Of a stretch of DNA of 64,000 bases, positions 17,882-25,663 are shown one piece after another. The stretch spans positions 186,001 to 250,000 of the forward strand of contig CAJTFD010000001.1 of the NCBI GenBank assembly GCA_910575625.1, read 5' to 3'. Below the pieces are notes generated by a model. That model saw only the letters and a list, made by a program, of their open reading frames with translations. It searched no databases and was not told where the DNA came from. Each line of letters begins with the position of its first letter. The first letter of the stretch is position 1. A program made the position numbers and the translations under genes. The DNA is from Clostridia bacterium. Its GTDB lineage: Bacteria > Bacillota > Clostridia > Lachnospirales > Lachnospiraceae.

Positions 17882-18562
17882 TTATTCTTTTACAATGATC
17901 AGAGAATAATACCCGGCCCGATCCGGTATCTCCTCCACAGAATCATAGATCTTCTCATCTTCCATCCCGCAGTTTTCGATCATCCTGCAGGATGATCCGC
18001 GCCTGCGCAGGTTTTCTTTTACATCGCCCATCTTTTTCCCGGCTTTCATCAGGACTTTCGTGCCGGTAAGATCCAGCGCCTCATCGATCGGGTAAGAAGC
18101 CGGTATCACGTGGAGCGGCTCCGCCTTCTCCACCAGGCCCATGTTCAGCCGTGCGGAGACCGCACAAAAAGAAGGGATACCACTGATGATCTCAAGGGGA
18201 TACCCCATCGCCTCTATGCGTTTGTGCAGATAGATATATGTTGAATAGACCGTCGGATCGCCCAGGGTCAAAAATGCCACCTGTCTGCCCTCCTTTAGGT
18301 AACCGGCGATCGCGGCGGCTCCTTTTTCGTGGCTCTCCTCCAGCTTCTTTTTGTCTTTTGTCATGGGCATGGGGATCGCCACGATCTCCTTTGTATCCAA
18401 TTCTGGATATGCGCCTTTTACGATCTTATAGGCTACACTCTCCTGCGGGATATCTCCCGGGACAGCGATCACCGGGCTCTCTTTTACGATGCGCAGCGCC
18501 TTTAATGTCAAAAGTTCCGGGTCTCCCGGCCCCACACCGATCCCATAAAGTTTGCCTTTCAT
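17882..18562 (-). CDS. cbiL: cobalt-factor II C20-methyltransferase
   Basis: Methylates C20 of cobalt-factor II. LYGIGVGPGDPELLTLKA at the N-terminus and LTLGDPTVYSTYIYL are the methylase-fold loops, the latter characteristic of CobI/CbiL. 226 residues, family size. AAGGAGG stands nine bases before ATG 18562. It directly follows cbiD. Confidence 0.94.
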   Translation of the reverse strand: MKGKLYGIGVGPGDPELLTLKALRIVKESPVIAVPGDIPQESVAYKIVKGAYPELDTKEIVAIPMPMTKDKKKLEESHEKGAAAIAGYLKEGRQVAFLTLGDPTVYSTYIYLHKRIEAMGYPLEIISGIPSFCAVSARLNMGLVEKAEPLHVIPASYPIDEALDLTGTKVLMKAGKKMGDVKENLRRRGSSCRMIENCGMEDEKIYDSVEEIPDRAGYYSLIIVKE

Positions 18563-18575
18563 CTCGTGTGCCTCC

Positions 18576-19712
18576 TTATATTTTCTCCATCAGTCGTCGG
18601 GCGTTTTTCGTCTCCCCCAGATATCCGCGGATACTGGAAAAAAACACCGCCCCCAGTTCGATCCGGCTGTACGAACGGTGTTCCAGATAAAATTGGATCT
18701 TGTCCGCGATCAGCCCCATCGTCTCTTCCAATCTATGTTCCCTATCCAGGATGTCCAAAGCCTCATCCGTGGTCTTCGTCTGCAAAATGGCCAGCGCGCC
18801 CTCCCGCGAGATCCCGGCCCTAAGAGCATTGGAGGCCATCACCTCGCACCGGCAGTCCGCCGCGTGGGAATGGGTGTTCATGATCCCGCCCGCCACTTTG
18901 ATCAGCTTTCCGATGTGCCCCACGAACAGGATGCCGGATACGCCTTTCTCCACGGCCATGTCGATGGTCTCTCCGATGTAATTGCTGCATTTCATATTTT
19001 TTTCAAAGGGAAGGGGCAGGTGTTCTTTCAAAAAAGCCTCCCCGTAATTGCCCGGCGTGACCAATAGCACATCCGCGCCCTGGGCGATGCGCACGTTCAT
19101 CTCCACCTCGATGCTCTTGATGAGCGCCCGCTCACTCATGGGCTCCACGATCCCTGTGGTCCCCAGGATGGAGATCCCGCCCTGGATGCCCAGACGGGGG
19201 TTGAAAGTCTTCTTGGCCGCTTCCTCTCCCCGGGGTACGCTGATCACCACCTGGATGCCGCCTGTATAGCCGTACTGGCTGCATACCGTTTCCACTTCCG
19301 ACCGGATCATCTGCCGGGGCACGCGGTTGATCGCGGCCGCTCCAGGCGGCTGGTCCAGCCCCGGAACGGTCACCCGGCCCACGCCCGCGCCGCCGTCGAT
19401 CTGTATATCCGATCCGCTGCGCTTGGATACCTGGGCGCAGATCAAAAGTCCGTGGGTCGTATCCGGATCGTCCCCGCCGTCTTTGACCACGCCGCAGGAT
19501 ACCGCCTGTCCTCCCTGATCGATCTCCTCCAGGGAAAGTCTCAGCAAGATCCCCCGGGGCGTCATGAGCTCCACCTCTTCCACCCGCTCCCCGCCCAGGA
19601 GCATCTGCACAGCCCCTTTCGCGGCCGCAGCCGCACAGGATCCTGTGGTGTAGCCCCTGCGCAGCCTTTTGTTGTTTTTATTTATATATTCATTTTCTGT
19701 CTGCAGACCCAC
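18576..19712 (-). CDS. cbiD: cobalt-precorrin-5B C1-methyltransferase
   Basis: Methylates C1, an anaerobic-pathway enzyme unrelated to the other methylases. RRGYTTGSCAAAAAKGA near the start is the CbiD signature; KDGGDDPDTTHG and GTTGIVEPMS are also conserved. The GTG at 19712 is chosen: it is five bases after AAGGAGGG and gives 378 residues, the usual size, whereas the frame 24 codons longer would run deep into the upstream gene. With this start it still overlaps the upstream unknown gene by 23 bases, so translation is probably coupled. Confidence 0.92.
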   Translation of the reverse strand: MGLQTENEYINKNNKRLRRGYTTGSCAAAAAKGAVQMLLGGERVEEVELMTPRGILLRLSLEEIDQGGQAVSCGVVKDGGDDPDTTHGLLICAQVSKRSGSDIQIDGGAGVGRVTVPGLDQPPGAAAINRVPRQMIRSEVETVCSQYGYTGGIQVVISVPRGEEAAKKTFNPRLGIQGGISILGTTGIVEPMSERALIKSIEVEMNVRIAQGADVLLVTPGNYGEAFLKEHLPLPFEKNMKCSNYIGETIDMAVEKGVSGILFVGHIGKLIKVAGGIMNTHSHAADCRCEVMASNALRAGISREGALAILQTKTTDEALDILDREHRLEETMGLIADKIQFYLEHRSYSRIELGAVFFSSIRGYLGETKNARRLMEKI

Positions 19713-20157
19713 CGGATCCCTCCTTTTGAGCGCGTCTGCCCCAAAAGCCCCTGCGTTTCTTCTTCTTTTCCACTGGGCGCTCATCTGTGATCGGACGCTC
19801 GCTTATGCCGCTCAGGGTGGTATTGATGTCCGTCAGCTTGAGCTCGTCCAACTGGTAGATCAACGATCTGTTGATCCAGGTCTGATAGTCCATCTCCTCC
19901 TGGGGATGTTTCTTCTGCCAGGCGTCATAGTCTTTGTGATGGTCCTTCCCCATAAACTCTTCCTGTACGGCAAAAGTAGCTGAGACAGCCAGGTTCAGAG
20001 CCTCCATCAGGGTCATCTGCAGCTCCTCGATATAATGGCTGCTCTTGAGCGGCAGATTTTTCTTTTGCATCTGCTCCACTTCGCTGTACAGTTTCTGAAA
20101 AAAAAACGTCCCGTTGTCTGAATAGACAAAACTGATCATATCACTGTATTCTTGCAT
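19690..20157 (-). CDS. protein of unknown function leading the cobalamin operon
   Basis: A 155-residue soluble, probably helical protein that I cannot assign. It opens MQEYSDMISFVYSDNG, has a central helical region with EELQMTLMEALNLAVSATFA, then KKHPQEEMDYQTWINRSLIYQLDELKLTDI, and ends in a very basic, Gly/Arg-rich tail. ATG 20157 has AGGAGA six bases upstream; the longer frame lacks a site and runs into the promoter. It is the first gene of the cbi operon and overlaps cbiD by 23 bases. A cobalamin role is suggested only by position. Confidence 0.7.
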   Translation of the reverse strand: MQEYSDMISFVYSDNGTFFFQKLYSEVEQMQKKNLPLKSSHYIEELQMTLMEALNLAVSATFAVQEEFMGKDHHKDYDAWQKKHPQEEMDYQTWINRSLIYQLDELKLTDINTTLSGISERPITDERPVEKKKKRRGFWGRRAQKEGSGGSADRK

Positions 20158-20197
20158 TGCTCTTCTCCTGTTTCCAACGTAGGATATTAACCGTAAT

Positions 20198-20226
20198 AGT
20201 ATAGCACGGACGGCAAAAAATTTCCA
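20198..20226 (-). promoter_or_regulatory. probable promoter of the cobalamin operon
   Basis: Minus-strand TGGAAA (20221-20226), 17 bases, TATACT (20198-20203), about 35 bases before the first ribosome binding site. The -35 is weak. I see no cobalamin-riboswitch-like fold in the 214-base gap to the divergent sigma-factor gene. Confidence 0.45.
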
Positions 20227-20371
20227 GGTAGAGTTATGCTCAAATTTGGGATAAGCTTGCGCCATTTTCTCAAGGTCTTAAAACTTTTAAAAAAATCCAT
20301 CTTTTTTGTAACGAAATGCCGTTTTTTCGGATATATAATAGGGGAATACAAAATGGACGGAGGTGACCGCC

Positions 20372-20851
20372 TTGGATGATATCCAAAAAGCCTACACAGA
20401 GCACGCAACGGACATATACAGATACCTGCTCAGCCTCTCCCACAACGAGGACTTGGCCGAAGATCTGACTCAGGAGACTTTTTTTCGCGCCATGCGCACG
20501 CTCAACAAGTACGACGGGAGCTGTCGGTTATCTGTCTGGCTCTGCCAGATCGCCAAGCACCTCTGGTACCAATGGCTGGACAAGAACGCCCGCGGGCGGC
20601 AGGTGGAACTCACCGACCAGATCCCAGACGGCCGCACACCGGAACACTCCGCCCTGCTGCGCATGGAGAAGACAGATCTCTACCGGGCGATCCACCGTCT
20701 GCCGGAGCCGATGCGGGAACTGGTCCATATGCGCCTGACCGGGGAATTTTCCTTTTCCGAGATCGGGGAGATCATGGGCCGGAATGAAAACTGGGCCCGC
20801 ACCACTTTTTACCGGGCAAAACAGAAGATCATGGAAGAAATGGAGGGATGA
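20372..20851 (+). CDS. ECF-type RNA polymerase sigma factor
   Basis: A 159-residue sigma-70 family protein with only regions 2 and 4. Region 2: LSLSHNEDLAEDLTQETFFRAMRTL and the WLCQIAKHLWYQWLDK stretch that binds the -10. Region 4: LPEPMRELVHMRLTGEFSFSEIGEIMGRNENWARTTFYRAKQKI, a helix-turn-helix for the -35. TTG at 20372 is six to eight bases after GGAGG; a GTG at 20363 lies too close to it. A TATAAT at 20335-20340 is the likely -10. Its stop overlaps the anti-sigma gene, the classic arrangement. Confidence 0.88.
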   Translation: MDDIQKAYTEHATDIYRYLLSLSHNEDLAEDLTQETFFRAMRTLNKYDGSCRLSVWLCQIAKHLWYQWLDKNARGRQVELTDQIPDGRTPEHSALLRMEKTDLYRAIHRLPEPMRELVHMRLTGEFSFSEIGEIMGRNENWARTTFYRAKQKIMEEMEG

Positions 20852-21639
20852 ACATGAAATGTTATATCGCAAAAGATCTGTTGTCCAACTACATCGATGG
20901 CTTGAACAGCGCCGAGACGGATGCTGCGGTCAAAGAGCACTTGGACAACTGCGGCGCATGCCGTGCCGTCTATGAGAAGATGACCGCGTCTTTTCCCGAT
21001 GATCTGGCCGCATCCAAGGCCGCATACAAGGAGGTCGATTTCCTCAAAGATCTGAAAATGCGGATCCGCCAGAAGAACATCGTCGTTCTCCTTGTCTGCC
21101 TGGCCGCGCTCACCCTCTTTGTGGTCGTCGCCAGAAATTACGATATCGTCCTGGATTTCGACCCGGATCATATGTCCGTGGAATCTTTCCGGGCCGCCGT
21201 CCTGGTGGATGAGGACGGGAAGACCTCCTGGGAGGAGCTGACACCAGACACACCCGGATATGACCCGTCGAAGGATTACGACAACACGTTAAAACTGGTC
21301 CGGCTGGCCTTTCGCTCCATCTCCGGCTCCATCTCCGAAATGTCGATCGGACGGGACATCCACCGGAACGGCCAGTCCGTGCGGGTGGTCTACTACCGCT
21401 ACACGAAGACGCTGTGGGACAGCCTGTTCCTCCATCTGGGGGCTTTGGAGAGCGGCAGCAGCTACGGCACCGATATCTACGACGACAGCTATATGAGCCA
21501 GGACTTTGGAACGGATCCACAGATGAAAGAGATCTATTATCTGCCGGTCAAGGACCTGGACAAGATCGACAGGCTCTCAGACCAGGAATACGATGCCCAG
21601 AGGGAAAACGCCATACTCGTCTGGAGCGGGGTCATTTGA
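20848..21639 (+). CDS. membrane anti-sigma factor with zinc-finger N-terminus
   Basis: A 263-residue protein expected to hold the upstream ECF sigma at the membrane. The N-terminus carries the HxxxCxxC anti-sigma zinc motif (HLDNCGACRAVYEKM, about 31-45). One membrane helix follows (IVVLLVCLAALTLFVVV, about 74-90), and the rest, about 170 residues, would be outside: acidic, with TWEEL-like and YYRYTKTLWDSLF stretches, no known sensor domain recognised. ATG overlaps the sigma stop; an ATG two codons later is also plausible. Confidence 0.82.
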   Translation: MNMKCYIAKDLLSNYIDGLNSAETDAAVKEHLDNCGACRAVYEKMTASFPDDLAASKAAYKEVDFLKDLKMRIRQKNIVVLLVCLAALTLFVVVARNYDIVLDFDPDHMSVESFRAAVLVDEDGKTSWEELTPDTPGYDPSKDYDNTLKLVRLAFRSISGSISEMSIGRDIHRNGQSVRVVYYRYTKTLWDSLFLHLGALESGSSYGTDIYDDSYMSQDFGTDPQMKEIYYLPVKDLDKIDRLSDQEYDAQRENAILVWSGVI

Positions 21640-21697
21640 GGACTGTTTCACGGTCACTTTTTAAATGCTTAAATTTTATAGAAAGGAATCCAAACTT

Positions 21698-22153
21698 ATG
21701 TTTTATGCGATCTATCTGCTCACCATCTTCATCTACCTCGTGTGCGCCAGCGGGGCCGTCACCGACCTTGCGCCTTTTATCGACACCATCACGCTGACCT
21801 ACACCCTGTTCCCCTGCTTCCTCGTGTTATGGTGCACAAAATCTCTGAAGCCTTTCGGACATGCTTTTTTATCCGCCTTCGGCAGACGGGAGCTGACCTT
21901 AGAGGAAGCCAGAGGATCCCTCTTATCCGTCAAGATGGCCGCGGTCACCTCCGTGCTATTCGGCGCACTGTGCTTTATGATCGGAACGATCAACTGTTTC
22001 CACCATTTTGACTTCGCCCAGATGGAGGATATGTCCCGGCTGCTGGCAGACGTCACCGTGCTCACCCTCTCGTTCTTTTACCCGGCTCTCGTCTGTGTGA
22101 TCCTGCTGCCCGTTTACTTTCTGCTGAAAAAACACATCCGCAGCCTGTCCTAA
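21698..22153 (+). CDS. four-helix membrane protein of unknown function
   Basis: About 151 residues with four hydrophobic segments (roughly 1-20, 28-45, 75-98 and 118-140) and a lysine/histidine end. A conserved-looking loop FGRRELTLEEARGSLLSVKMAAVTS lies between helices two and three, reminiscent of MotA/TolQ-like proteins but too short to assign. ATG 21698 follows AAAGGAA; the ATG at 21665 has no site. It follows the sigma/anti-sigma genes by about 58 bases and may belong to their regulon. Confidence 0.65.
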   Translation: MFYAIYLLTIFIYLVCASGAVTDLAPFIDTITLTYTLFPCFLVLWCTKSLKPFGHAFLSAFGRRELTLEEARGSLLSVKMAAVTSVLFGALCFMIGTINCFHHFDFAQMEDMSRLLADVTVLTLSFFYPALVCVILLPVYFLLKKHIRSLS

Positions 22154-22168
22154 AAGCAGATCTACCCG

Positions 22169-22197
22169 TTGATTCTCAGACGCGGATATATTATAAT
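22169..22197 (+). promoter_or_regulatory. sigma-A promoter of the glycosyltransferase unit
   Basis: TTGATT (22169-22174), 17 bases, perfect TATAAT (22192-22197), about 20 bases before the start codon. Confidence 0.7.
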
Positions 22198-22217
22198 GGG
22201 ACATCAGAGGTATCATT

Positions 22218-22937
22218 ATGGATAAACGATCAGACGTACTCATCATCATACCCGCCTACAACGAGGCAGAAAACCTGCTCCAGGTGGTGGAAGATATCAG
22301 ACAGCAATGTCCCCAATGTGACTATCTGGTGGTCAACGACGGTTCCACCGACGACACCGAGGACCTGTGTGCGCGCCACAAGATCCGCGCCGTGCACCTG
22401 CCGATCAATCTGGGCATCGGCGGCGCGGTACAGACCGGCTACCGCTACGCTTTTAAAAACCATTACGAGATCGCCGTACAGATCGACGGTGATGGCCAGC
22501 ACGACGTCTCTTATCTGGAGGATATGCTGAAACCTCTGATCCGCGGGGAGGCCGATGTGATCATCGGCTCCCGCTTCGTCAGCCGGGAGGAAACGGGATT
22601 TAGATCCTCATTTTTGCGCAGGGCGGGCATCCGTTTCCTGAGCATGCTGATCAGGCTGTGCACAGGGATCCGCATCTACGATGTGACCAGCGGCTTCAGG
22701 GCCGTCAACCGAAGATTCATCCGCATCTACGCCCACGAATACCCCACCGACTACCCGGAACCGGAGGCGGTCATCTCCGCTGTCATGCACCGGGGCCGGA
22801 TCCGGGAGATCCCCGTGGTCATGCGCCAGCGGGAGGCCGGGGCCAGCTCCATCCATGGGTTCCGCTCCGCCTACTATATGATAAAAGTGTCCCTGTCCAT
22901 ACTCATCTGCCGCATCACATTCGGGATCAGGCGATAA
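22218..22937 (+). CDS. family 2 glycosyltransferase, dolichol-phosphate-mannose synthase type
   Basis: A 239-residue cytoplasmic, membrane-associated glycosyltransferase. GT-A fold signatures in order: IIIPAYNEAENL, the nucleotide-binding DYLVVNDGSTDDT, QTGYRYAF, AVQIDGDGQHD with the metal-binding DxD, GSRFVSREETGFRSS, and DVTSGFRAVNRRF. These match undecaprenyl- or dolichyl-phosphate sugar transferases. It is followed by a DUF2304 membrane protein, a common pairing in cell-surface polysaccharide loci in which the small membrane protein may anchor the transferase. Sugar and acceptor unknown. Confidence 0.9.
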   Translation: MDKRSDVLIIIPAYNEAENLLQVVEDIRQQCPQCDYLVVNDGSTDDTEDLCARHKIRAVHLPINLGIGGAVQTGYRYAFKNHYEIAVQIDGDGQHDVSYLEDMLKPLIRGEADVIIGSRFVSREETGFRSSFLRRAGIRFLSMLIRLCTGIRIYDVTSGFRAVNRRFIRIYAHEYPTDYPEPEAVISAVMHRGRIREIPVVMRQREAGASSIHGFRSAYYMIKVSLSILICRITFGIRR

Positions 22938-22975
22938 GACAAAAAAGATCAAAAGAAATTAAAAGAGGTCAAAAT

Positions 22976-23458
22976 ATGTTATCTGCCAAACTGATAGTCA
23001 CCTTATGCATCGCCCTGGCCGCCTACTTCATCCTCATCCTCCTCTTCCTGAAGCACAGGGCCATCGAACTCAGATACACCCTGCTGTGGATCTTCAGCGG
23101 GATCGCCATGGGGATCATGATCTTATTCCCCCAGACCTTCCGGGCGTTCATCAACTTTCTGGGCATCACAGGCACCATGAACGGCCTGTTCATCTTTTTC
23201 ATCGGCATGCTGATCATGATCTGCATGTCCCTGACCTCCATCGTCTCCCGACAAGCCAACAAACTGCGGACCCTCACCCAGGAACTGGCCATCCTTGAAA
23301 AACGCATACGGGAGTTGGAAGAAGACGGAAAAACCAGGACACATCCAACTCATTCAGGACAATTTCCGCTCCACGATCTTACCCAGATACAGCCCGATCA
23401 GGATCAGGGAGTAGACGGCCAGGCTCCCCTGACGGCTCAGTGCGACCGAGACAGATAA
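22976..23458 (+). CDS. DUF2304 membrane protein with extended C-terminus
   Basis: DUF2304 proteins are small membrane partners of family 2 glycosyltransferases. Three hydrophobic helices (about 4-23, 34-52, 62-82) are followed by a short coiled coil (LRTLTQELAILEKRIRELEE) where the family normally ends, near residue 120. Here the frame continues for about 40 further residues of low-complexity, Gln/Asp/His-rich sequence that overlaps the convergent gene by 105 bases. That tail is probably not ancestral and suggests loss of the original stop. ATG 22976 has AGAGGT upstream; the frame upstream of it is a shadow of the transferase. Confidence 0.75.
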   Translation: MLSAKLIVTLCIALAAYFILILLFLKHRAIELRYTLLWIFSGIAMGIMILFPQTFRAFINFLGITGTMNGLFIFFIGMLIMICMSLTSIVSRQANKLRTLTQELAILEKRIRELEEDGKTRTHPTHSGQFPLHDLTQIQPDQDQGVDGQAPLTAQCDRDR

Positions 23459-23752
23459 GACATTCAATACGAGCATGGCGAGCATCATCGTCCATGCTTG
23501 TTTCCGGCTCTCCCGGTCCCACAGGCTCTTCTTGAAATTTTGGACAAACACGGCCCAGAGCATGCCCCACACCAGCGGCATCCCGATCCGGTATACCAGA
23601 AGCGGTATGAGATCCCCCTGCTCCGACAGCTGGTAAAGGATCATCGGGTCCGCACAGGCCAGCAGGTTCAGCGCCCACAGAACCAGCCTGCTCTTTTGAT
23701 CCATCCCGATATACCTGGAGCTTTTCCTTTGTTTTTCTTCTATTTTTTCCAT
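23354..23752 (-). CDS. membrane protein of unknown function
   Basis: About 132 residues: a charged N-terminus (MEKIEEKQRKSSRYIGMD), then hydrophobic segments near 28-42, 48-68, 88-105 and 110-125, ending KIVERKLS. No family recognised. The ATG at 23752 lies ten bases after GGAGG, six codons inside the longest frame. Convergent with and overlapping the tail of the DUF2304 gene; divergent from the amidase gene. Confidence 0.6.
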   Translation of the reverse strand: MEKIEEKQRKSSRYIGMDQKSRLVLWALNLLACADPMILYQLSEQGDLIPLLVYRIGMPLVWGMLWAVFVQNFKKSLWDRESRKQAWTMMLAMLVLNVLSVSVALSRQGSLAVYSLILIGLYLGKIVERKLS

Positions 23753-23872
23753 TTCACAGCCACCTCCCATCCTCTGTCACAATTCTCCATGTACTGCGCA
23801 TATGATAAATATGTAAGATCCAAAAAAGCTCACAAAAATGTATAAAAAGAGTATTAAAAAGGAGTAAAAAAA

Positions 23873-24640
23873 TTGCCAGAATATAAGATCATGTTAGATG
23901 CCGGGCACGGCGGCGAAGATCCCGGAGCCGTATCCGGCGGCAGGCAGGAAAAAGACGACACCCTGCGGCTGACCTTAGCCGTGGGCGACCTGTTAAAAAA
24001 CAGGGGTGTGGACGTGGAGTACACCCGCACGACAGATGTCTACCAGACGCCTTTCCAGAAAGCCACCATCGCCAACCAGTCCGGAGCCGATTATTTCATA
24101 TCCTTCCACCGCAACTCCAGCCCCACCCCCAACCAATACACAGGCGTGGAGACGCTGATCTACAATAAATCCGGTATCAAATACGATATGGCCAAAAATA
24201 TCGTAGGCGCGCTGGGCGAAGTGGGCTTCCAGGACTTAGGCGTCAAAGAACGCCCGGGGCTGGTGGTGCTGCGGCGGACCACCATGCCCGCCGTACTGAT
24301 CGAGGCCGGTTTTCTGAATACTGACCAGGATAACCGCATGTTCGATGAAAAATTCGACGAGATCGCCCAGGCGATCGCCAGCGCCATCCTGGGGACCTTG
24401 GGGGAGGAGGACGTGGAAGGACCCACCTACTACCGAGTGCAGGCCGGGGCCTTTACCAAGAGGCAGAATGCCGACCAGCTCCTCTATGAACTGCTGGACC
24501 AGGGCTACCCCGCGTTCCTTCTCAACGAGGACGGCTACTACAAAGTACAGGTGGGTGCGTACCTGCAGTTAGGGAACGCCATCGCCATGGAACAGAAACT
24601 CCGGGACGCCGGATACAGCACAATGATCACCACCCGGTGA
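23873..24640 (+). CDS. N-acetylmuramoyl-L-alanine amidase with SPOR domain
   Basis: Zinc enzyme cleaving the amide bond between muramic acid and the stem peptide. Residues about 1-180 form the Amidase_3 domain: MLDAGHGGEDPGA (zinc histidine), SFHRNSS (second zinc histidine), VLRRTTMPAVLIEAGFL (catalytic glutamate). Residues about 190-255 form a SPOR domain (YYRVQAGAFTKRQNADQLLYE, YYKVQVGAY), which binds denuded glycan at division sites. No signal peptide is visible on the 255-residue product. Start is TTG at 23873, eight bases after AAGGAG. Confidence 0.92.
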   Translation: MPEYKIMLDAGHGGEDPGAVSGGRQEKDDTLRLTLAVGDLLKNRGVDVEYTRTTDVYQTPFQKATIANQSGADYFISFHRNSSPTPNQYTGVETLIYNKSGIKYDMAKNIVGALGEVGFQDLGVKERPGLVVLRRTTMPAVLIEAGFLNTDQDNRMFDEKFDEIAQAIASAILGTLGEEDVEGPTYYRVQAGAFTKRQNADQLLYELLDQGYPAFLLNEDGYYKVQVGAYLQLGNAIAMEQKLRDAGYSTMITTR

Positions 24641-24675
24641 GCAGCCGTATCTGTATCTCCATCTCATAGCACACA

Positions 24676-24715
24676 GCGGCAGGACGGACAGCAGGACGTT
24701 TGGCCCGTTCTGCCG
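24676..24715. terminator. hairpin between convergent genes
   Basis: GCGGCAGGACGG (24676-24687) pairs with CCGTTCTGCCGC (24704-24715) with one mismatch. It sits between the amidase stop and the convergent 77-residue gene. No T-tract, so a weak or Rho-type terminator. Confidence 0.45.
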
Positions 24716-24717
24716 CA

Positions 24718-24951
24718 TCACTTCCAGTTTTTGATGACTGTGAGGATCTCCTCCTCGTAGTCGCCGGCAAATTCCTCCTGCCTGCCGCCGTCTCTCACAT
24801 TGCTCTGTGCACCCTCCCCGTCTGGAAACTCCCATATATGATACGGGATCCCTCTGTATTCAAGGTCGATGCTCCCGCATCCATCTTCTTCCGTATACCG
24901 GTATTCCCACCCTTTTTCACGGAAATACGCTTGTATCTTCTCTAATCTCAT
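24718..24951 (-). CDS. small conserved-type protein, unknown function
   Basis: A 77-residue acidic protein, MRLEKIQAYFREKGWEYRY at the start, then GCGSIDLEYRGIPYHIWEF and an EEEILTVIKNWK end. Its composition and GC use are those of a real gene, and I recall similar single-domain proteins in Lachnospiraceae, but no function. The ATG overlaps the stop of the DUF1294 gene by four bases, placing it last in the radA-led transcript. Confidence 0.7.
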   Translation of the reverse strand: MRLEKIQAYFREKGWEYRYTEEDGCGSIDLEYRGIPYHIWEFPDGEGAQSNVRDGGRQEEFAGDYEEEILTVIKNWK

Positions 24952-25226
24952 CCTCTCACACCTCCTATCGCTAAGACCAACAATCCTATGTGCGCCAAAA
25001 AGAGCAGCGGGACGCCCCAGGCGAACAGCCTGTGCCGTGTCTTATGCCGGAACACGTACATCCCGGTCAGGGCTCCCAGGCTGCCCCCGGCCGCGGATAT
25101 GGCCAGAAGCCGCCGCTCCGGTATGCGCCAGCGATGTTTCCTGGCGCGCCTCTTATCAATCCCAAACAGGGCGAACGCCGCCAGATTCACAACACCCAAA
25201 TATATATATAAGATATCCGGCAGCAT
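24948..25226 (-). CDS. DUF1294 membrane protein
   Basis: A 92-residue membrane protein. FALFGIDKRRARKHRWRIPE, then LLAISAAGGSLGALTGMYVFRHKTRH, is the DUF1294 signature (a D-K-RA and an R-I-PE motif followed by GGS-GA and a KT-H motif). Two to three membrane segments. ATG 25226 is preferred; the longer frame runs through the upstream zinc-ribbon gene. Function unknown. Confidence 0.85.
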   Translation of the reverse strand: MLPDILYIYLGVVNLAAFALFGIDKRRARKHRWRIPERRLLAISAAGGSLGALTGMYVFRHKTRHRLFAWGVPLLFLAHIGLLVLAIGGVRG

Positions 25227-25240
25227 CTCCACGGCCCCCT

Positions 25241-25633
25241 TTAACTCCTTTTGATGAAATCCTTCCCGCACTTCGGGCAGTGCACCTCCACTTTTCCCTT
25301 TCCTCTGGGGATGCGCACCCTCTGTCCGCAGCCGGGACATTTATAAATATGATATCCCTTCCTCTGCTCCAGCTCCCGCTTCCCCCTGCGCAGCCTGCAC
25401 AGGACTTTCTCTCGGATGGTCAGATACTTCTGGTTCTCCATCGCCCGGCTGTATACTTTCCTGGAAAACATGCGGTAATATCCCCACCCCAGAAAGCCAA
25501 GGGCTGCCAGATACAACTGCGGTTTCCAGAGGATGGACAGGACCATCGCGGCCAGGGCCAGGATCATCAGAAAACGGTTGAACTGGTCATTGCCATACCT
25601 TCCCTGCATAAAACGGTAAAATCTTTCCCTCAA
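25241..25633 (-). CDS. membrane protein with C-terminal zinc ribbon
   Basis: 130 residues. Two hydrophobic segments (about 20-50) are followed by a basic linker and a four-cysteine zinc ribbon, CPGCGQRVRIPRGKGKVEVH then CPKCG, resembling zinc-ribbon ends of small Bacillota membrane proteins. Start is TTG at 25633, eight bases after GGGAGGG. It lies 30 bases after radA, probably in the same transcript. No defined role. Confidence 0.75.
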   Translation of the reverse strand: MRERFYRFMQGRYGNDQFNRFLMILALAAMVLSILWKPQLYLAALGFLGWGYYRMFSRKVYSRAMENQKYLTIREKVLCRLRRGKRELEQRKGYHIYKCPGCGQRVRIPRGKGKVEVHCPKCGKDFIKRS

Positions 25634-25663
25634 TCACACGCCCTCCCTACTCTCTCATACCCA

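Noticed and set aside
20158-20371. Cobalamin riboswitch ahead of the cbi operon
   Set aside because: The gap is short, holds two divergent promoters, and I see no conserved B12-box-like core; a model search would be decisive.
22658-22975. N-terminal extension of the DUF2304 frame
   Set aside because: It overlaps the glycosyltransferase gene in another frame; ATG 22976 has a ribosome binding site and begins the family match.
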